Shown here one piece after another: positions 52,720 to 52,794 of a DNA stretch of 52,794 bases (the first letter of the stretch is position 1; every line of letters starts with the position of its first letter). The DNA is taken from positions 1-52,794 of the forward strand of contig PNNF01000017.1 of the NCBI GenBank assembly GCA_013824085.1. Reading direction: 5' to 3'. The translations under genes and the position numbers were made by a program. The DNA comes from Chlorobiaceae bacterium. Lineage in GTDB: Bacteria; Bacteroidota; Ignavibacteria; Ignavibacteriales; Ignavibacteriaceae. Below the pieces are notes generated by a model. It worked only from the letters and a program-made list of their open reading frames with translations, made no database searches and was not told the DNA's origin.

Positions 52720-52794
52720 GTTATCTCCATCTAACAAATAGTAATTTATTATTTCTCCTCACATTTTGTAACAATGACTACTGCACGATATTTA

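Noticed and set aside
1-52794. CRISPR array, tRNA or rRNA genes
   Set aside because: No regularly spaced repeats with spacers, cloverleaf-like sequence ending in CCA or rRNA signature was seen in the intergenic regions.

Overview
The window is A+T-rich, densely coded chromosome from a Gram-negative member of the Bacteroidota/Chlorobi/Ignavibacteria assemblage. The evidence is a TonB-dependent receptor with an N-terminal carboxypeptidase-regulatory-like domain, a gliding-type GldC protein, lipid A/LPS genes (kdsB, a family 9 glycosyltransferase), short intergenic gaps, few strong Shine-Dalgarno sites and frequent TTG/GTG starts. Ignavibacteriales is my best guess, but that is inference. No rRNA, tRNA, CRISPR array, phage gene or transposase was seen.

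Layout. 0-6 kb: edge of an unknown gene, a half-size TauE/SafE permease, a TatD nuclease fused to a radical SAM enzyme, a lipoprotein + TonB receptor pair, purM. 6-9 kb: hrcA-grpE-dnaJ stress operon. 9-16 kb: comEA-like and PilM-like genes, rsmD, trpG/pabA, panD, a secreted protein, a LytR_C protein, rsfS, argS, comF. 16.1-19.9 kb: an accessory island (see below). 19.8-22.8 kb: a membrane VWA protein and surE. 22.8-30.4 kb: a plus-strand run with pgeF, an EamA transporter, folB, folK, a deoxynucleoside kinase, a heptosyltransferase-like GT9, Ppx/GppA, an RlmI-like methyltransferase, then a YHS-type metal-binding protein beside a very Cys-rich secreted protein. 30.4-35.2 kb: M48 protease, plsC, gatC, kdsB, a PLP desulfhydrase, a HIT protein and a lone B12-binding mutase subunit. 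35.3-43.1 kb: gldC, an FKBP lipoprotein, a secreted GH13 amylase, gatB, lepB and an active/inactive pair of M16 peptidases. 43-49.3 kb: a minus-strand block with a YibQ-like protein, crotonase, three membrane or envelope proteins, an SDR, truA and suhB. 49.8-52.7 kb: lon and a free-methionine-(R)-sulfoxide reductase.

Most notable region. A minus-strand cassette of type III polyketide synthase, class I methyltransferase and FAD-dependent oxidoreductase, followed by a decayed GroES-like gene, sits between the VWA gene and comF. It is bracketed by two direct repeats about 0.21-0.24 kb long and exactly 3,700 bp apart. Each repeat carries the 3' end of the VWA gene plus the first 14 nt of comF. 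This shows that surE-VWA-comF was once one operon and that the cassette was placed at the VWA/comF junction by an event that duplicated the junction. The three-enzyme order recalls phenolic-lipid operons (type III PKS, methyltransferase, flavoprotein), so a methylated and oxidised alkyl-resorcinol, alkyl-pyrone or quinone lipid is a reasonable product hypothesis.

Most other genes are conserved housekeeping functions: protein quality control (HrcA, GrpE, DnaJ, Lon, FKBP, LepB, M16, M48), translation (ArgS, GatB, GatC, RsfS, RsmD, TruA, RlmI-like) and cofactor synthesis (PanD, FolB, FolK, TrpG/PabA).
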